64,000 nt of DNA from Natronorubrum thiooxidans (GTDB taxonomy: Archaea > Halobacteriota > Halobacteria > Halobacteriales > Natrialbaceae). Under the pieces are notes generated by a model, which saw nothing but the letters and a program-made list of their open reading frames with translations, did not search any database and was not told the DNA's origin. Below are positions 60,311 through 64,000 of this stretch, one piece after another. The position numbers and the translations under genes are program-made. Position 1 is the first letter of the stretch; every line of letters starts with the position of its first letter. The DNA lies in NCBI RefSeq assembly GCF_900156475.1, contig NZ_FTNR01000004.1, forward strand, positions 1 through 64,000, given 5' to 3'.

Positions 60311-61285
60311 ATGGAGTACACAACACTCGGTTCGACCGGGATGGAAGTCAGCCGGCTCTGCCTCGGGTGCATGAGCTTCGGCTCGAGCGACTGGCGCGAG
60401 TGGGTCTTAGAAGACGAAGAGAGCAAAGCGATCATCGACCGGGCGATCGATCTCGGGATCAACTTCTTCGATACGGCGAACATGTATTCGAACGGCGAGT
60501 CCGAGCGGATTCTGGGCGAGGCCCTAGCGGGCCACCGCGAGTCGTCGGTCGTCGCGACGAAAGGCTACTTCCAGATGCGCGAGGACGACCCGAACTCGGG
60601 CGGGTTGTCGCGGAAGGCGATCGAGCAGGAACTCGCCGCCAGCCGCGAGCGGCTGGGAATGGACACCATCGATCTCTACCAGATCCACCGCTGGGACGAC
60701 GAGACGCCGATCGAGACGACGCTTCGGGCGCTCGACGATGCCGTTCGACGGGGCCACGTCCGCCACATCGGGGCCTCGTCGATGTGGGCCCACCAGTTCG
60801 CCGAGTCGCTCCACACGAGCGATCGGCTGGGCCTCGAGCGGTTCGTCACGATGCAAAACCACTACAACCTCGTCTATCGCGAGGAGGAACGCGAGATGTT
60901 GCCCCTCTGTGACAAGGAGAATATCGGCGTCATGCCGTGGTCGCCGCTGGCCCGGGGCTATCTCACGCGCCCGCACGAGGAGATCGACGCCACGACGCGC
61001 GGCGAGACGGAAGAACACATGTACGACCACCCCTACCGAGACGGCGGCGGTCGGGAGATCAACGACCGCGTCGCCGAAGTCGCCGCCGACAAGGGCGTGA
61101 CGATGGCCCAGATTTCGCTCGCGTGGCTGCTCCATAAAGAGTGGGTCGACGCCCCCATCATCGGCACGACGAGCGTCGAACACTTAGAGCAAGCCGTCGA
61201 GACGCTCGAAATCTCGCTGTCGTCGTCGGAGCTGGCCTACCTCGAGGAACCCTACGAGCCAGTCGAGGTCTCGGGCCACGAGTAG
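60311..61285 (+). CDS. Aldo/keto reductase
   Basis: This 324-residue NADP(H)-dependent TIM-barrel reductase has the catalytic tetrad D54, Y59, K84 and H126 (FFDTANMYS, ATKGYF, QIHRWD). The cofactor-binding C-terminus is IIGTTSVEHLEQAVETLEISLS. Its closest look is to the AKR11/YajO-type enzymes acting on aldehydes. The ATG at MEYTTLG matches the family start. It is divergent from SRPBCC and near hxlR, consistent with an aldehyde or quinone response group. Confidence 0.93.
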   Translation: MEYTTLGSTGMEVSRLCLGCMSFGSSDWREWVLEDEESKAIIDRAIDLGINFFDTANMYSNGESERILGEALAGHRESSVVATKGYFQMREDDPNSGGLSRKAIEQELAASRERLGMDTIDLYQIHRWDDETPIETTLRALDDAVRRGHVRHIGASSMWAHQFAESLHTSDRLGLERFVTMQNHYNLVYREEEREMLPLCDKENIGVMPWSPLARGYLTRPHEEIDATTRGETEEHMYDHPYRDGGGREINDRVAEVAADKGVTMAQISLAWLLHKEWVDAPIIGTTSVEHLEQAVETLEISLSSSELAYLEEPYEPVEVSGHE

Positions 61286-61381
61286 CGCCGCACGTCTTCT
61301 GCCGGTCGATCGTTCGGACGGAATGCGAGCGCTGTCGCTCGAGCGATAGTCCCGTTTCGATTTTCTAATACAACATTTGCC

Positions 61382-61436
61382 GTTTGTAAACCGTATATGG
61401 TTTCTACAAACCCTAATTCGGGGAAAGCATAATTAG
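61382..61436. promoter_or_regulatory. Nested inverted repeats upstream of the TFB gene
   Basis: GTTTGTA (61382-61388) pairs with TACAAAC (61405-61411). Inside it AACC pairs with GGTT around GTATAT. A second repeat, CTAATT (61413-61418) with AATTAG (61431-61436), follows. The inner GTATATGG could itself be a TATA box, giving a leader of about 100 bases before the TFB start. The region suggests tight, possibly autoregulated transcription. Confidence 0.45.
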
Positions 61437-61529
61437 TGTTCGTTTACAACGAAAGAGATACCGACGACCGGAGCCGCCGTTCGACCGAGCGCAACGCCGG
61501 CGTCCCGGCCAGCGACGTCATTCAGGATA

Positions 61530-62531
61530 ATGCCACACACGAAATTCGATTCGCCACCGGCGACCGCGGAGCGCGCGAGCGAGCAATCACCGTCCGAGAA
61601 AGCACGGAGCCAGTCTTCGGCCGACAGCACGGAGACGACGACTTGCCCCGAGTGCGACGGCCGATTGCTCGTTCACAATGATCAGACACACTGTGAGGAC
61701 TGTGGCCTCGTCGTCGACGAGGACCGCATCGACCGCGGCCCGGAGTGGCGCGCGTTCGATGCCACCGAGAACGACGAGAAGTCCCGCGTCGGTTCGCCGA
61801 CGACGAATATGCTACACGATCGCGGCCTCTCGACGACGATCGACTGGCGGAACACGGACGGCTACGGCGGCACTCTCTCAGCCCGAAAGCGCCGGCAGTT
61901 CCAGCGGCTCCGAACCTGGGACGAGCGGTTCCGCACGCGTGACGCCACCGATCGGAACCTGAAACACGCCCTCGGCGAAATCGATCGGATGGGGTCGGCG
62001 CTCGGGATCCCAGACGCCGCCTTAGAGACCGCGAGCGTCATCTACCGACGCGCCCTCGAGGAGGACCTGTTGCCCGGCCGATCGATCGAGGGGATGGCGA
62101 CGGCCGCGCTGAACGCCGCCGTTCGACAGGCGGGTGTGCCGCGGTCGATCGACGAACTCGCGACCGTCAGCCGGATCGACTACCTCGAAGCGGCCCGAGC
62201 CTACCGCTATCTCGTCAGAGAGCTCGAACTGCCGATGGCACCGCCAGATCCACTCGAGTATCTCCCGCGGTATGCCTCGACGCTCGAGATTTCCTCGGAG
62301 ACGGAACGACGCGCCCACGAACTGCTCGAGGGGGCGATGGAATCGGGGCTGCACAGCGGCAAACATCCCGTTGGTCTCGCGGCGGCGGCGATCTACGCGG
62401 CCGACCGGCTGACGGGCGACGACCTCACGCAGGACGACGTCTCGGATGCCGCCGACGTCAGCAAGGTAACGATCCGCAACCGGTATCAGGAGCTGCTCGA
62501 GCACGAACTCGAGGCCCCAGCAGACGACTGA
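61530..62531 (+). CDS. tfb: Transcription initiation factor TFB
   Basis: This 333-residue archaeal TFIIB homologue bridges TBP-bound promoter DNA and RNA polymerase. The zinc ribbon has C39-x2-C42 and C55-x2-C58. The B-reader segment is EDRIDRGPEWRAFD. Two cyclin-like repeats follow (about 135-225 and 235-325), with a helix-turn-helix near the end (DDVSDAADVSKVTIRNRYQEL) for BRE contact. Haloarchaea carry several TFBs with different promoter preference. The 38-residue N-terminal extension before the ribbon is polar and low complexity. A T-run follows the stop. Confidence 0.95.
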   Translation: MPHTKFDSPPATAERASEQSPSEKARSQSSADSTETTTCPECDGRLLVHNDQTHCEDCGLVVDEDRIDRGPEWRAFDATENDEKSRVGSPTTNMLHDRGLSTTIDWRNTDGYGGTLSARKRRQFQRLRTWDERFRTRDATDRNLKHALGEIDRMGSALGIPDAALETASVIYRRALEEDLLPGRSIEGMATAALNAAVRQAGVPRSIDELATVSRIDYLEAARAYRYLVRELELPMAPPDPLEYLPRYASTLEISSETERRAHELLEGAMESGLHSGKHPVGLAAAAIYAADRLTGDDLTQDDVSDAADVSKVTIRNRYQELLEHELEAPADD

Positions 62532-62567
62532 CGAGCGAGACACGCACTGCTGTGTTTCGCTACGCGG

Positions 62568-62573
62568 TTTTTT
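62568..62573 (+). terminator. T-run after TFB
   Basis: Six T residues about 37 bases after the TFB stop, followed by GTTTCG, fit an archaeal terminator. Confidence 0.4.
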
Positions 62574-62625
62574 GTTTCGTGCTCGCTCGATGGTCCGTGA
62601 TCGACGTCGTCCCGACAGACGGACG

Positions 62626-63843
62626 CTATCCACGGCCACCGGCCAACTGTGCCGCTTCCGGCCGAGAACGCAGCCGAAGCATCGCCAGCGTCCCGATCAG
62701 CGGCCCGATCGCGAGGGGAACGAACGCCCACTGCCAGCCCACGGCCCGCTGGACGATGGGGATGAGCTGGATCGACCCGATGGTAATGAGAAAACCGATG
62801 GCCGTCTGGAGTGTCAGCGCGGAGCCGACGTAGCTGTCGTCGGCGAGTTCCGAGACCGCTGTGGAAAACTGTGCGGAGTCCGCGACGATGAAAAAGCCCC
62901 AGATAAGCACGAACGGCGTAATGATCGCCAGCGACGAGCCGTAGACCACGCCGGCAAGCAGACACGCAGCCCCGGAGACGACCATCGACGCGCTCGTGAC
63001 GATCGATCGGCCCACCCGATCCGCGGCCGAGCCGGCGAGCCACGCGCCGACGCCCCCGATCGCGATCGTGCCAAACGCAAGCAGCGCCGCCCATCGCTCG
63101 GGATTCGGCGTCCCACTGGCCTCGAGGCTGGCGAGGAGAAAGACCGGAATCCACGTCCAGACCGCGTACAGCTCCCACATGTGCCCGAAGTAGCCGGTGT
63201 TGGCGAGGGCGACACCGCGATCGGAGACGATCCGGCGAATCGCGCCCGGATCGAAGGGAGCCGTTTCGGGCTGGTTTGGGCCGTCCTCGTAGGCCAATGC
63301 GAGGAGGCCACCGACGGCTGCGATGGCGGCCGTCCCATACAGAACGAGGCGTGGCTGGCCAATCCCGCCGACGGCCCGGAGCAGGTGTGGCGAGGCAGAG
63401 CCGACGGTGAGCGCGCCAACGAGGACGCCGATCGCGAGCCCACGGCCTTTGATGAACCACGAGGCCATCATCTTCATTCCCGTCGGGTAGACGCCGGCGA
63501 GCGCAACGCCGGTGAGAAATCGGAGACCGATCGCCGGGAGCCCGCTCTCGACGACACCGGCGATCAGCGCCGTCGCCGCCGCACCGACGAACGCACTCCC
63601 TGCAAAGAGGTATCGCGGGCGAACGACGTCGGCGATGGTCAGCGAGGCCGACAGCAACGCCCCGACGACGAACCCGAGCTGGACAGCGTTGGTCAGCCAC
63701 GCCGTCTCGGCAGGTGTGAGATCCCACAGATCAGCCAGCTCCGGCCCGACAGCGGTCCCGCTGAACCACAACGTCATCGCGAACAGTTCGGCGATCCCGA
63801 TCAGCACAAGTGTGCGCCACTTGGTACTAGTAACCGCTGCCAT
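62626..63843 (-). CDS. Major facilitator superfamily transporter
   Basis: This 405-residue inner-membrane transporter has twelve predicted helices. After helix 2 there is an atypical A-type loop (ASLTIADVVRPRYLF). The middle loop (YEDGPNQPETAPFDPGAIRRIV) is between helices 6 and 7, with GSAADRVGRSIV after helix 8. MKMMASWFIKGRGLAIGVLVGALTVGSASPHLLR resembles nitrate/cyanate-type MFS helices, but substrate is unknown. The start MAAVTST is chosen because TTTATATCAGC on the minus strand (63863-63878) is a TATA box about 25 bases upstream. Confidence 0.88.
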   Translation of the reverse strand: MAAVTSTKWRTLVLIGIAELFAMTLWFSGTAVGPELADLWDLTPAETAWLTNAVQLGFVVGALLSASLTIADVVRPRYLFAGSAFVGAAATALIAGVVESGLPAIGLRFLTGVALAGVYPTGMKMMASWFIKGRGLAIGVLVGALTVGSASPHLLRAVGGIGQPRLVLYGTAAIAAVGGLLALAYEDGPNQPETAPFDPGAIRRIVSDRGVALANTGYFGHMWELYAVWTWIPVFLLASLEASGTPNPERWAALLAFGTIAIGGVGAWLAGSAADRVGRSIVTSASMVVSGAACLLAGVVYGSSLAIITPFVLIWGFFIVADSAQFSTAVSELADDSYVGSALTLQTAIGFLITIGSIQLIPIVQRAVGWQWAFVPLAIGPLIGTLAMLRLRSRPEAAQLAGGRG

Positions 63844-64000
63844 TGACGAGACATACAACGGATAGCTGATATAAATAGTGTGGCCCACGACTCGAGAGGC
63901 CGTGCTCCGGCCAGGCCCTGCTCGAGTACGGTCAGTACCAATGAGCGGCGGCCAACAGTCGTTGCTCGCCGGTTAGGAGAATCGGGCGGCGATGTCCGCC
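63844..64000. other. Right-edge region with MFS promoter
   Basis: It holds the TATA box of the MFS gene (CTATTTATATCAGC on the minus strand). The remaining 120 bases show no complete gene. Confidence 0.4.

Overview
The window is chromosomal DNA of a haloarchaeon. GC content is high, proteins are strongly acidic, and many small families known only from Halobacteria are present. Archaeal markers include a TFB initiation factor, proteasome-activating nucleotidase, an intein-bearing family B DNA polymerase, archaeal L11, L1, L10 and L12, Tat-type lipoproteins and halocyanin. The gene content (ATP-type PEP carboxykinase, HalX response regulator, amphi-Trp protein, many Tat signals) fits the Natrialbales (Natrinema/Haloterrigena-like), but the genus is inference only. 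No rRNA, tRNA or CRISPR array was seen.

Layout: 0.2-3 kb, minus-strand lactate-utilisation genes (LutC, then a LutB-LutA fusion). 3-9 kb, an SCP2-like protein with an alpha/beta hydrolase, an NmrA-type reductase, the GMP synthase amidotransferase subunit, the proteasomal ATPase PAN and small haloarchaeal proteins. 9-21 kb, a large Tat lipoprotein, then mre11-rad50, three uncharacterised small genes on the opposite strand, and polB with a 412-residue intein. 21-27 kb, sufC-sufB-sufD, a ribbon-helix-helix protein, a ferritin-like protein and a DtxR/SirR-type metalloregulator. 27-34 kb, a surface phospholipase-D-like protein, a HEAT-repeat protein, archaetidylserine synthase, halocyanin and pckA. 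34-38.5 kb, CutA, L11 and the L1-L10-L12 operon. 38.5-43 kb, a TctA/DUF112 permease, a lactonase-iron alcohol dehydrogenase pair and BtpA. 43-43.5 kb, a transposase-less IS200/IS605-type remnant. 43.5-64 kb, a mosaic of redox enzymes, an Lrp-aminotransferase pair, amidase, ornithine-cyclodeaminase-like enzyme, a degenerate sensor kinase facing a HalX regulator, purL, HxlR, SRPBCC, aldo/keto reductase, TFB and an MFS transporter.

The strongest candidates for undescribed biology are these. (1) The small proteins between mre11-rad50 and polB, one of them a membrane protein. (2) The lactonase/Fe-alcohol dehydrogenase pair, which mirrors the Agrobacterium gamma-butyrolactone module. (3) A family of three intergenic stem-loops sharing a TGTCCCGG loop, one copy with mutually exclusive hairpins. 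(4) Palindromes beside the promoters of sufC, guaA, purL, nmrA/hxlR and TFB. (5) A 49-codon basic ORF joined by ATGA overlaps at both ends between the ferritin-like gene and the metalloregulator.

Functions are assigned by reading motifs and family resemblance; no database search was run. DUF numbers and synteny with other haloarchaea are from memory.
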